From NCBI GenBank assembly GCA_934202005.1, contig CAKPXP010000002.1, positions 62,001 through 126,000 of the forward strand: a DNA stretch of 64,000 nucleotides. Direction: 5' to 3'. A program made the translations under genes and the position numbers. Positions 48,975-57,319 of the stretch are shown here, piece after piece. The notes under the pieces were generated by a model. The model was not told the origin of the DNA. It saw only the letters and a program-made list of their open reading frames with translations, and searched no databases. The stretch is from an uncultured Selenomonas sp. GTDB lineage: Bacteria > Bacillota > Negativicutes > Selenomonadales > Selenomonadaceae. Position 1 is the stretch's first letter. Each line of letters opens with the position of its first letter.

Positions 48975-50015
48975 TCAGCCTGCCTGCTCCTCATCCTCCG
49001 GCTTGCCCGTGAGGATGGCGTGCGCATACTCTCCCGCGGGGATGGACGCGTCAGCGACGACGATGGCATCGCGCGCCTTCGTCTTCGGCGCGAGCCGCGC
49101 GCCCAGCCAGAGAATGGCGTGATCGACCTCCGCGCCCTCGCCGATGACCGCACCCTCCTCGACGACGACATACGGGCCGACGACGGCATGCGACTTGATG
49201 ACAGCGCCCGGCGCGATATACGACGGCGCGATGATGGTCGCCTCGGGACTCGTGACCACGCCCTTGCATACGCCGTAGAACATCTTCGAGAGCCCGCCGA
49301 AGACCGGCAGTTCCTCGTCGAGCAGATCACTCGTGAACGCGAGGTAGTCGCGCCGCGTGCCGAGGTCGCGCCAATACGCCTCCTCATGGTAGACTGCCAT
49401 GCGGCAGCCCGCGGCGAGCAGCGCCGGATACGTCTCGCGCTCGACGGAGACAGGGCGTCCCGTGGGGATATGCGCGAGCACGGACGGCTCGAACAGATAG
49501 ATGCCCGCGTTGATGAGGTGCGAGTCCGTCTCACCCGGCTGCGGCTTTTCCTTGAACGCGCGGATCATCCTCTGCGCGTCGTACTCGATGACGCCGTAGG
49601 CCGATGGATCCTCCACATACGTCGCCGCGATTGTCACCTCCGCCCGGTGCGCCTTGTGGAACGAGAGCATGCGGCCGAGGTCGATGCCGCTCACGATGTC
49701 GCCGTTGAAGACGAGGAATGTGTCGTCGAACTTCGCCGCCGCGTTGCGGATCGCGCCGCCCGTACCGAGCGGCGTCTCCTCGTGCACATAGTCGATCTTG
49801 ATGCCGAGGCCGCTGCCGTCGCCAAAATAGTCGCGTATCTTATCCGGCATATAGCAGGTGCTCAGGACGACCTCGTCGACGCCGAACTCCTTGAGGCGCG
49901 CGATGTTGCGCGCCAGAAGCGGCTTGCTGAAAATCGGGATCATCGGCTTCGGCAGCTGTTTCGTCATCTCGCGCAGCCGCGTCCCCATACCACCGGCCAG
50001 AAACAATGCTTTCAT
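48975..50015 (-). CDS. Sugar-1-phosphate nucleotidyltransferase (GDP-mannose pyrophosphorylase-like)
   Basis: 346 residues. N-terminal signature MKALFLAGGMGTRLREMTKQ with LPKPMIPIFSKPLL, then ETPLGTGGAIRNAA and FLVFNGDIVSGIDLG. INAGIYLFEPSVL and YWRDLGTRRDYL are typical of the mannose-1-phosphate guanylyltransferase-like group. C-terminal left-handed beta-helix repeats (IAPSYIAPGAVIKSHAVVGP) follow. Makes an NDP-sugar, perhaps GDP-mannose, for the adjacent GT4 enzyme. Start at 50015 with GGAGG upstream. Confidence 0.9.
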   Translation of the reverse strand: MKALFLAGGMGTRLREMTKQLPKPMIPIFSKPLLARNIARLKEFGVDEVVLSTCYMPDKIRDYFGDGSGLGIKIDYVHEETPLGTGGAIRNAAAKFDDTFLVFNGDIVSGIDLGRMLSFHKAHRAEVTIAATYVEDPSAYGVIEYDAQRMIRAFKEKPQPGETDSHLINAGIYLFEPSVLAHIPTGRPVSVERETYPALLAAGCRMAVYHEEAYWRDLGTRRDYLAFTSDLLDEELPVFGGLSKMFYGVCKGVVTSPEATIIAPSYIAPGAVIKSHAVVGPYVVVEEGAVIGEGAEVDHAILWLGARLAPKTKARDAIVVADASIPAGEYAHAILTGKPEDEEQAG

Positions 50016-50078
50016 AAAGATTCCTCCCTTTCTAAAAAGGCAGCCAAGCGCCTTCCCAGCTGCCACGCCGCGTCCTGC

Positions 50079-50676
50079 TCAGGCCTCCGGTGCCGGGCAG
50101 GTCTTTAAATAGTCGAGCAGTGCCCTGCGCGTCGTGACCGCGAGCGCGATGCAGGTATCGGCGCCGCCGTAATACATCTTGATCTCGTCCGTCGCCTTGT
50201 CATAGACCCAGCCGCAGGGGATTGTCATCCGGCGTTGTGACCGGGCCGAGCCGCTTGAAATGATGGAAATCCTTCGTGAGCGATACGAGCGGCCCGCCGC
50301 CTGAGTACGAGGTGAACGTCACGGCGTACTCCGCAAGCTCCGGCAGATACGTGATGCGCGGATCCTCGATGCCCCATTTGTCCTCTGGGAAATGCTCCGG
50401 ATCCGCCTCGAGCGTCGGCTCCTCATCGATCTTCCAGTTGCGGCAGCCGTCGGCGCTCACGGCCTTCGTCAAGTGCGACATGCCGCGCCGGTCCTCGACG
50501 CGCGCGAGCAGGAGCACCTTGCCGTCGTAGAGCGTTGCCGCCGGATTGAACGCCGTATTGACCGGGTACGGCCAATCATGCGAGGATAGAATCGGATTCT
50601 CCTCATAGCGGCGGAACGACTCATCATACTGCCGCTGGCCATCCCCAGCCAGCTTCGTCTGAAAACGCTTGGACAT
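50079..50676 (-). pseudogene. GH130 phosphorylase/mannosidase with an internal deletion
   Basis: N-terminal 150 residues are a clear GH130 start: EENPILSSHDWPYPVNTAFN, LLLARVEDRRGMSHLT, KWGIEDPRITYLPEL (the Asp is the catalytic acid). At about 50225-50235 the frame changes and joins directly to the C-terminal end IPCGWVYDKATDEIKMYYGG and ADTCIALAV, ending at 50079. A complete GH130 has about 330-350 residues, so roughly 150 are missing and the join is out of frame. Relatives phosphorolyse or hydrolyse beta-mannosides. Start at 50676; GAGGAG upstream. Confidence 0.88.
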
Positions 50677-50820
50677 AGAGCTCACTCCTCTTTCATGATT
50701 CATAGTTTTATTTTATAGTATATTTTTATTATGCCTCTTATAGTCAAAATGTCAATAAGGCGAATAGTCAATCACTTCCTCGCAGCGCAGAAAGCGCGCT
50801 TTCCCCACACGAAACTACAA

Positions 50821-50850
50821 GCACAAACGTCCACTTCGTGGCCATTGTGC
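50821..50850 (-). repeat. 30-bp-palindrome repeat family, copy 3
   Basis: Inverted copy with arms GCACAAACGTCCAC / GTGGCCATTGTGC. The flank GCCCGTCCTTGCAG matches the flank of copy 2. It lies just after the permease terminator. Confidence 0.9.
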
Positions 50851-50870
50851 GCCCGTCCTTGCAGCAAAAA

Positions 50871-50904
50871 GGCCGTCCCACGAACCAGCGTTCGTGAAAC
50901 GGCC
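50871..50904 (-). terminator. Terminator after the amino-acid permease gene
   Basis: Arms GGCCGTCCCACGAA / TTCGTGAAACGGCC (one mismatch), then TTTTTGC in minus orientation. Confidence 0.85.
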
Positions 50905-50936
50905 GTAATGGCTAATAACTGTGGAAACGCCCTGTC

Positions 50937-52316
50937 TCAGTGCGCCGCGTGCGCGGCGAGCGCCTTGCGCCGCAGGGCGCGCAGACGGTACCAGCACATG
51001 GGCAGAACGAGCATCGGCACGCCGGCCAGCAGCGCGTCGCGCAGATCAGGCGTAAACGCCATGACCACGAGGCAGAACACCTGCGCCCAGATGCCGAAGA
51101 GCGTCACATAGGGGAAGAGCGGCGTGCGGAACTTCAGCGCCGCGTCCGCGCCCGTCTTCATGAGCAGGCGGCGGCGGCGGTACTGGCTCCAGCAGATGGA
51201 GATCCAGGCGATCGCTCCCGTGAAGCCCGAGACGGCGAGCAGATACGTGTAGACGGCGGAATCGGGATCGACGCTGTAGAGCAGGATGACGGCCCAGCAG
51301 GCGCAGATCGAGAGCAGGATGGCCTTGGACGGCATGCCGTTCTTGTTGATCTCGCCGAGGAAATGCGGCGCCATATCGAGGCGCGCGAGCGAATACATCG
51401 CGCGCGCCGCGCCGTAAAGTCCGGAGTTCGAGCAGGAAATCGCCGCCGTGAGGATGACGAAGGCAAAGAACGAGGCAAGCCCCGTCATGCCGTAGTTTGC
51501 GAGCGCCGCCGCGAATACGCTCTCATCGAGTCCCGCCTGATCCCAGGGCAGGATGGAGATGAGCAGCGAGATCGGGATGATGTAGAGCGCGATAATGCGC
51601 CACGTCACGTTGCGCACGGCGATCGGGATGCTTTTCTCCGGGTTCTTGCACTCGCCCGCCGCGAGTCCGATGATCTCCGTGCCCTGGAAATTCACGAGGA
51701 TGATGACCATCGTGAGGACGATGGACCAGTAGCCGTTCGGCGCGAAGCCGCCGCTGCCGAGCAGCACGCGCGTGCCGATATAGCCCTGATCGCCGATGAG
51801 GCCGAGGCAGATGAGCCCCGCCACGACGCTGAACGCGACAAGCGCCACGATCTTGAACAGGGCGAGCCAGAACTCGCTCTCACCGAACTTGTCCACATGG
51901 AACAGATTGATGACGGTCACGAGCAGGCCGAAGAGCACCGCCCACCAGAGCTGGCTGACGGCCGGCACGAAATTGCTCATGATGATGCCTGCGGCAATCA
52001 TCTCCGACGGCACATAGGCCACCCAGGTGATCCAGTAGGCCCAGCCGACACCGCAGGCCCAAGTAGAGGAAATGTTCTCCTTGGCATACATGACGAAGGA
52101 ACCAGAGACGGGCTTCTCCACCGCGAGCTCCGCGAGGCAGAGCATGACGCAGAGCACGATGACGCCGCCGAGCAGATAGGCGAGGATCGAGGCAGGGCCG
52201 GCCTTCTCGAGGACATAGCCCGTACCGAGGAAATAACCGCTGCCGATGACACCTCCGAGGGAGATGAGCTGCAAGTGACGGTTCTTGAGCCCCCTGTTCA
52301 TCTTGTTTTCATTCAT
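50937..52316 (-). CDS. Amino-acid permease (APC superfamily, AAT type)
   Basis: 459 residues, about twelve membrane helices. The N-terminal RHLQLISLGGVIGSGYFLGT (about 12-31) is the conserved first-helix motif that binds the amino-acid backbone. SGSFVMYAKE, NFQGTEIIGLAAGECKNPEK and ISCSNSGLYGAARAM also match the family. The C-terminus is basic. Substrate unknown. Start at 52316, where conservation begins; the ribosome binding site there is weak, and the frame is open further upstream. Confidence 0.9.
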   Translation of the reverse strand: MNENKMNRGLKNRHLQLISLGGVIGSGYFLGTGYVLEKAGPASILAYLLGGVIVLCVMLCLAELAVEKPVSGSFVMYAKENISSTWACGVGWAYWITWVAYVPSEMIAAGIIMSNFVPAVSQLWWAVLFGLLVTVINLFHVDKFGESEFWLALFKIVALVAFSVVAGLICLGLIGDQGYIGTRVLLGSGGFAPNGYWSIVLTMVIILVNFQGTEIIGLAAGECKNPEKSIPIAVRNVTWRIIALYIIPISLLISILPWDQAGLDESVFAAALANYGMTGLASFFAFVILTAAISCSNSGLYGAARAMYSLARLDMAPHFLGEINKNGMPSKAILLSICACWAVILLYSVDPDSAVYTYLLAVSGFTGAIAWISICWSQYRRRRLLMKTGADAALKFRTPLFPYVTLFGIWAQVFCLVVMAFTPDLRDALLAGVPMLVLPMCWYRLRALRRKALAAHAAH

Positions 52317-52521
52317 GGCGCTTGTAACACAACCTTCCCGCGCTGCACCGATTCGCCAGCGGATCTCCCGCACACCTGGACAGCGCTCTTTTCGTACATC
52401 AGGCATTTCAGGAAGCGACGCAGATCGCCCAGTCAGATTCTTTCCTGATGTCTTCTAAAGAATACCACGGAACGATACCCCTGTCTACGAAAAAAGCACG
52501 CGCGAACAGGAGAAATTTTCA

Positions 52522-52550
52522 TTGCCAAACGACGCGCCTTTCGCTATAAT
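52522..52550 (+). promoter_or_regulatory. Promoter of the HMA protein gene
   Basis: TTGCCA - 17 nt - TATAAT, 50 nt upstream of the start. Confidence 0.75.
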
Positions 52551-52599
52551 GAAGGCGTCGTATGAATGATTATTCATATATTAGGAAGGATGATGCCCC

Positions 52600-52818
52600 A
52601 TGAAGAAATCGTACAAGATCGAAGTCGACTGCGCCAACTGCGCGAACCGCATGGAGGACGCCGCGAAAAAAATAGAAGGCGTCAAAGACGCCTCCGTGAA
52701 TTTCATGCTGCTGAAGATGAAGGTGGAGTTCGAGGACGGCGCCGCGCCCGCCGATGTCATGCCGCGCGTGCTCGCCGCCTGCCGCGACATCGAGCCGGAC
52801 TGCACCATTGATTTCTAG
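52600..52818 (+). CDS. HMA-domain metal-binding protein (copper-chaperone-like)
   Basis: 72 residues, a complete ferredoxin-like HMA domain. The metal-binding motif is CANCANRMEDAAKKIEGV (Cys about 11 and 14). No P-type ATPase or CsoR is next to it, so the partner is elsewhere. It converges with proC: the stops are only 4 bp apart, with no terminator between. Confidence 0.88.
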   Translation: MKKSYKIEVDCANCANRMEDAAKKIEGVKDASVNFMLLKMKVEFEDGAAPADVMPRVLAACRDIEPDCTIDF

Positions 52819-52822
52819 GATC

Positions 52823-53605
52823 TCATTTCTCCATGATCGCGTCCACTGAACGGATGCAGGCACTCCGGAAGCCCTCGCGCTCAAGCGCCGCGACGCCGCG
52901 GATCGTCGTGCCCGCAGGCGAGCAGACATTGTCCTTGAGCACGCCTGGATGCAGGCCCGTCTGGATCTGGAGCTTCGCCGAGCCGAGCACCATCTGGCTG
53001 ACGAGGCGGTAGGCGTCGCTGCGCTTCATGCCGTACTTGACCGCCGCGTCGCCGTAGGCCTCGAGGAAGAGGTCAACGAACGCCGGGCCGCAGCCTGTGA
53101 CCGTGCCGCCGATGCCCATGAGCGAGGACGGTAGTTCCTGCACGAGGCCGACGGAGGCGAAGAGGCGGACGGCCGCCGCGTGCTCCTCCTCCGTGAGCGA
53201 GTTCGTCTCCTCGAAGAGCAGCACGCCCTCCGCCACCATCGCGGGCGTGTTCGGCATGATGAACTGCACGCGCGTGCTCGCGGGCAGCACCGCCTGGTAG
53301 CGCGCGTAGTCCCAGCCCGCGGCGATGGAGAGCAGCGCCTTGCCTGCGAGCTTCTCACCAAGCTCGGCGACGACCGCCTCGATCTGATACGGCTTGCACG
53401 CCATGACGAGCGTATCGCAGGCAGCCGCGAGCTCCGCAAGCGACCCCAGCGGCGTAAAGCCGATGGCGGCCGCATTTTTTTTGAGCTTGTCCTGATGCGG
53501 CGCATAGGCGAACACGTTCTCCTTCGCGATGCTGCCTGAGCGGATGAAGCCGAGCGCAAGCGCCTGCGCCATATTTCCCATACCAATGAATCCTAGTCTC
53601 TCCAT
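52823..53605 (-). CDS. proC: Pyrroline-5-carboxylate reductase
   Basis: 260 residues. Last step of proline synthesis. N-terminal nucleotide-binding motif LGFIGMGNMAQALALGF, FIMPNTPAMVAEGVLLF in the middle, and the C-terminal signature LKDNVCSPAGTTIRGVAALE. The ATG at 53605 has AGGAGG upstream. No proA or proB nearby. Confidence 0.95.
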   Translation of the reverse strand: MERLGFIGMGNMAQALALGFIRSGSIAKENVFAYAPHQDKLKKNAAAIGFTPLGSLAELAAACDTLVMACKPYQIEAVVAELGEKLAGKALLSIAAGWDYARYQAVLPASTRVQFIMPNTPAMVAEGVLLFEETNSLTEEEHAAAVRLFASVGLVQELPSSLMGIGGTVTGCGPAFVDLFLEAYGDAAVKYGMKRSDAYRLVSQMVLGSAKLQIQTGLHPGVLKDNVCSPAGTTIRGVAALEREGFRSACIRSVDAIMEK

Positions 53606-53678
53606 GATGTACCTCCTGCACAAATTTTATCTATATTCTACTATAATATACAGCGGTTGGAAAGCGAAACTTTTTCAA

Positions 53679-53707
53679 TTGACTTTAGGAGCAGGTATTA
53701 GTAATAT
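53679..53707 (+). promoter_or_regulatory. Promoter of the GltD-like oxidoreductase gene
   Basis: TTGACT - 17 nt - TAATAT. Confidence 0.7.
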
Positions 53708-53753
53708 GAAAGCTAGAAATCCGCACACGTAATCCGAAAAGAAAGGACGTACT

Positions 53754-54980
53754 ATGGCTGTACATGTTATCAACGAGGCGCGCCGCTGCCTGCAATGCAA
53801 AAAACCGCTTTGCCGCCTCGCGGGCTGCCCCGCGCAGACCAATATCCCCGAGATGATCCGCCTGTTCCTCGCCGGCAAGAGCCGCGAGGCGGGCGCGATG
53901 CTCTTCGCGAACAATCCGATGAGCGTCGTCTGCTCCCTCGTCTGCGATCACGAGGCACAGTGCGAGGGCCACTGCATCCAGGGCCGCAAGGGAAGCCCCG
54001 TGCAGATCTCGAGCATCGAGCACTACATCTCCGACGCCTACCTCGACTGGGCCGTGCTCGAGCGCGAGCCAGCGAAGCACCAGCAGGTCGCCGTCATCGG
54101 CTCGGGCCCCGCGGGCATCACCGTCGCCGTGCGCCTCGCGCAGCAGGGCTACGACATCACGATCTTTGAGCGCAAGGACAAGATCGGCGGCATGATGCGC
54201 TACGGCATCCCGGAGTTCCGCCTGCCGAAGTCCATCCTCGAGCGCTATCAGACGAAGCTGCAGGCGCTCGGCATCAAGATCCGCCCGAACACGACGATCG
54301 GCGAGGCGCTCCACCTCGACGACCTCTTCGCGGACGGCTTCGACGCGGTCTTCATCGGCTCCGGCGCCTGGAAGGCGCGCCGCCTCCATGTCAAAGGCGA
54401 GAGCCTCGGCAATGTCGCCTACGCCGTCGACTACCTGCAGAACCCCGAGGTCTACGAGCTCGGCGACCGCGTGGCCGTCATCGGCGCGGGCAACTCCGCG
54501 ATGGACGTCGCGCGCACGGCCGTGCGCATGGGCAGCCAGCACGTGACCATCTACTGCCGCGGCCAGAGGGCGCGCGCGAGCCAGCGCGAGCTCGACTACA
54601 CGCTCGCCGACGGCGTCGAGATCGAGTACGGCCTCGGCGTCGCGGAGCTCACGCCGGACGGACCGCTCTTCCGCGAGCGCACGTTCGATGAGGAGGGGCA
54701 CGTCACGAGCGAGGGCGAGCCTGCCCTCTACCCTGCCGACTCGACCATCATCGCCGCGAGCCAGACGACGAAGAGCAAGATCGTCAACACGACGACAGGC
54801 CTCGACCTCAACGACAAGGGGCTCATCGCCGTCCACGGCAATGGCGAGACGAGCCGCGCGGGCGTCTTCTCCGGCGGCGACGTCGTGCTCGGCCCCTGGA
54901 ACGTCATCCAAACGGTCAAGAACTCCAAACTCGTCGCCGAAGCGATGGACCGCTACCTGACCGCAAAGCGCCAGAGCTGA
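53754..54980 (+). CDS. GltD-like NAD(P)H:acceptor oxidoreductase (FeS, FAD)
   Basis: 408 residues. N-terminal Cys-rich domain: CLQCKKPLCRLAGCPAQT and VCSLVCDHEAQCEGHC, for two [4Fe-4S] clusters. FAD motif VAVIGSGPAGITVAVRLAQQ (about 111-130), NADPH motif VAVIGAGNSAMDVARTAVRM (about 241-260), and the final AGVFSGGDVVLGPWNV. Resembles the glutamate synthase small subunit and the NfnB-type subunit. No large glutamate synthase gene is adjacent, so it could act as a stand-alone oxidoreductase. Shorter than typical GltD by about 50 residues. Confidence 0.9.
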   Translation: MAVHVINEARRCLQCKKPLCRLAGCPAQTNIPEMIRLFLAGKSREAGAMLFANNPMSVVCSLVCDHEAQCEGHCIQGRKGSPVQISSIEHYISDAYLDWAVLEREPAKHQQVAVIGSGPAGITVAVRLAQQGYDITIFERKDKIGGMMRYGIPEFRLPKSILERYQTKLQALGIKIRPNTTIGEALHLDDLFADGFDAVFIGSGAWKARRLHVKGESLGNVAYAVDYLQNPEVYELGDRVAVIGAGNSAMDVARTAVRMGSQHVTIYCRGQRARASQRELDYTLADGVEIEYGLGVAELTPDGPLFRERTFDEEGHVTSEGEPALYPADSTIIAASQTTKSKIVNTTTGLDLNDKGLIAVHGNGETSRAGVFSGGDVVLGPWNVIQTVKNSKLVAEAMDRYLTAKRQS

Positions 54981-55004
54981 CCGCGCTTCTCCACAAAGCT
55001 GCAG

Positions 55005-55034
55005 GCACAAACGCCCACTTCGTGGACATTGTGC
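55005..55034 (-). repeat. 30-bp-palindrome repeat family, copy 4
   Basis: Inverted copy: GCACAAACGCCCAC/GTGGACATTGTGC, followed by CGCCCTTACA as in the copy 2 flank. It lies 20-50 nt upstream of a TATAAT (55066-55071) that serves the flavin reductase gene, again next to a promoter. Confidence 0.88.
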
Positions 55035-55041
55035 ATCGCCC

Positions 55042-55071
55042 TTACACTAAATGCCCTTGGCAAACTATAAT
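55042..55071 (+). promoter_or_regulatory. Promoter of the flavin reductase gene
   Basis: TTACAC - 18 nt - TATAAT, directly after repeat copy 4. Confidence 0.55.
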
Positions 55072-55108
55072 TTTCATGGCATATCATAGTGACAAAGGAG
55101 GTTTTCCC

Positions 55109-55672
55109 ATGAAGGTTTTACTCTTGAACGGCAGCCGCCGTGAAAAAGGCTGCACATATACGGCGCTCTCCATCGTCGCCGAGGCGCTCGGAAAACACGG
55201 CATCGATACGGAGATCATCCACGCGCTCCCCACGGATGACGCCGTGAGCGAGGTCGCGGAGAAACTCAGGACGGCGGACGGCGTCGTCTTCGGCTCGCCC
55301 GTCTACTGGGCCTCGCCGTCCGGCGAGATGCTCTATTTCCTCGACCGCCTCGCCGGCAAGGCAGGCGCGCTGCTCGCGCACAAGGCGGGTGCCTGCGTGA
55401 CATCGGCGCGCCGCGCGGGCACGACGGCTACGCTCGACGTGCTCAATAAATACGTCGCCTACCATCAGATGGTCGGCGTGAACGCAAACTACTGGCCGAT
55501 GGTGCACGGCAGCACGCCGGACGATGTGCGCCGCGACGAGGAAGGCGTCCAGATCATGCGCACGCTCGGTGAGAACATGGCCTGGGTGCTCCAGTGCCTC
55601 GAGGCCGGGAAGAAGGCCGGCATCGAGCCGCCCGCTGCCGAAAAGAAGGTCTTCACGAATTTCATTCGCTGA
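55109..55672 (+). CDS. NAD(P)H-dependent FMN reductase (flavodoxin fold)
   Basis: 187 residues. The FMN-phosphate loop VLLLNGSRREKGCTYTAL is at residues 3-20. FGSPVYWASPSGEMLYFLDR (about 61-80) is the typical iron-sulfur-flavoprotein/FMN-reductase box. GACVTSARRAG and NANYWPMVHG follow. The physiological partner is unknown. The ATG at 55109 has AAAGGAGG upstream. Confidence 0.9.
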   Translation: MKVLLLNGSRREKGCTYTALSIVAEALGKHGIDTEIIHALPTDDAVSEVAEKLRTADGVVFGSPVYWASPSGEMLYFLDRLAGKAGALLAHKAGACVTSARRAGTTATLDVLNKYVAYHQMVGVNANYWPMVHGSTPDDVRRDEEGVQIMRTLGENMAWVLQCLEAGKKAGIEPPAAEKKVFTNFIR

Positions 55673-55820
55673 AAGCAGTGGCAGCAGACGGCTACCGCGA
55701 AACGGTCGGCGACAAGAACTGCTGATTCATAGCGGTTCCTATGGAAATGAAAGCAAAACAAGCAGCGGAGCTGCGGCGCATCATCTTTGCCGCGGCCCCG
55801 CTGCCTTTCATATGGTTATA
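55673..55820. other. Spacer with long hairpin
   Basis: No gene. Contains a long imperfect hairpin (55746-55812, GAAAG...GCAGCGG / CCGCTGC...CTTTC), a probable terminator of the flavin reductase gene, and a fragment (about 55730-55740) resembling an ERIC-like repeat end. Confidence 0.55.
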
Positions 55821-55984
55821 AAGGAACCGCTGATTAAATGAGGTGCTCCGGATTTACGTGGATGCGCTGTATCTCTCTAGGAGACAAACCGCAGGCGTAG
55901 CCGAAGCTACGCTGAGGATTTGTTGACGACGAGAGGACAGTGCAGACGCATGAAGACGGAGTGCTGAATGAATCAGTGGTTCCA
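55821..55984 (+). repeat. ERIC-like palindromic repeat, copy D
   Basis: 164 bp, AAGGAACCGCTGATTAAATG to GAATGAATCAGTGGTTCC. It ends 41 bp before the MFS start codon, so it is part of that gene's upstream region. Confidence 0.92.
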
Positions 55985-56025
55985 TAATGGTGCCGCCCAA
56001 TCAGCACCGCAGAAAGGATGATCCT

Positions 56026-57216
56026 ATGCAGGAAGAGAAACTCTGGACACCGGAATTCATCGGCATGAGCGGCAGCAATCTGCTGCTTTTCATGTCGCAA
56101 TATATCATGGTCGCCGCGCTCCCCATCTTCATCATGGAGACGCTCGGCGGCGGCGAGGTCGAGGCGGGCATGGCGATGACCGCGTTCCAGGTGGGCGCCG
56201 TCACCTGCCGCCCGCTCGCGGGCAAGCTCATCGATGCCGTGCAGAAGCAGCGCCTCCTGCTGCTCGCGTCACTCGCCTTCCTGCTCATCATGCTCGCGTT
56301 CTGTTTCGCGCACGCGCTCGGCGCCATCTACGCGCTGCGCCTACTGCACGGCTGCATCTTCGCGCTCGCGACGACAGCGGCCGCGACGATGGCCGCACTC
56401 GTACTGCCGCCCGCGCGCAAGGGCGAGGGCATCGGCTATTTCGCGCTCTCGACGAACCTCGCGATGGTCGCGGGTCCGCTCGTCGGCCTGCTCATCATCG
56501 GCCACCTCGGCAGTCGCGCGCTCTTCCTCTTCCTCACGGGGCTCGCAGCGCTCACACTGCTCGCAGCGGGCGCACGCCGTCTGCCGCGCGCGGTCACAGC
56601 GCCCGCGCCTCAGCGGAAGCGGGGCTTCTCGCTGACAGATTTCATCGAGCCGCGCTCTCTCGCACCCTCGCTGCTCGGCGGCCTCGTCTTCTTCGCCTAC
56701 GGCGGCATCCTCACGTTCATCCCGCTCTACGCGAAGAGCCTCGGCCTGCAGCAGGAGACGAGCCTCTTCTTCGTCGTGTTCGCCCTCATCATCATCCTCA
56801 CGCGCCCCCTCATCGGCTGCCGCTTCGACCGGAAAGGGCCGGACGCCACCGTCTATCCGGGCTTCGCCGTCTTCGCGCTCGGCATGCTGCTCTTCAGCCA
56901 GGTGAGCGGGCTCGCCGGCCTGCTCGCCGCGGCCGCGCTGCTCGGCTGCGGCTTCGGCGCGCTCTCGCCCGCGTTCCAGACGCTCGCCGTGGAGAGCGCG
57001 CCGCCCGCGCGCGCCGGCGTGGCGACGGCGACGTATTTCTGGTCGCTCGACATCAGCGTCGGCCTCGCGGCCCTGCTGCTCGGCGGCGTCGCCGCCCGGC
57101 TCGGCTACGCGTTCATGTACGGCACGGTCTGCACGCTCGTCATCCTCGGCACGGCGCTCTGCTACTGGGCATGGCGCCGCAGGCAGAGGAGCCGTAAAAG
57201 AGACGTGCGCGCGTAG
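56026..57216 (+). CDS. Major facilitator superfamily transporter
   Basis: 396 residues, twelve hydrophobic helices in two halves. N-terminal FIGMSGSNLLLFMSQYIMVA is helix 1, then the RPLAGKLIDAVQKQRLLLL loop, matching the MFS loop 2-3 motif. A central loop (RAVTAPAPQRKRGFSLTDFI) links the halves, and LTRPLIGCRFDRKGPD repeats the motif in the second half. The YfhS/arabinose-efflux-like group is possible; substrate unknown. The start at 56026 has AAAGGATG upstream; an earlier ATG lies next to the repeat. Confidence 0.9.
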   Translation: MQEEKLWTPEFIGMSGSNLLLFMSQYIMVAALPIFIMETLGGGEVEAGMAMTAFQVGAVTCRPLAGKLIDAVQKQRLLLLASLAFLLIMLAFCFAHALGAIYALRLLHGCIFALATTAAATMAALVLPPARKGEGIGYFALSTNLAMVAGPLVGLLIIGHLGSRALFLFLTGLAALTLLAAGARRLPRAVTAPAPQRKRGFSLTDFIEPRSLAPSLLGGLVFFAYGGILTFIPLYAKSLGLQQETSLFFVVFALIIILTRPLIGCRFDRKGPDATVYPGFAVFALGMLLFSQVSGLAGLLAAAALLGCGFGALSPAFQTLAVESAPPARAGVATATYFWSLDISVGLAALLLGGVAARLGYAFMYGTVCTLVILGTALCYWAWRRRQRSRKRDVRA

Positions 57217-57252
57217 CGCCCGCTGCGTCCCGTAATATCATATCCCTACGAC

Positions 57253-57287
57253 AAAAGCCGCAGACCTCAAAAAAGTCTGCGGCTTTT
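57253..57287. terminator. Bidirectional terminator between MFS and esterase genes
   Basis: A perfect 13-bp stem AAAAGCCGCAGAC/GTCTGCGGCTTTT. Confidence 0.9.
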
Positions 57288-57319
57288 GCCTTTTCCTGAG
57301 CCGGCCTGTCGGATCGCCG

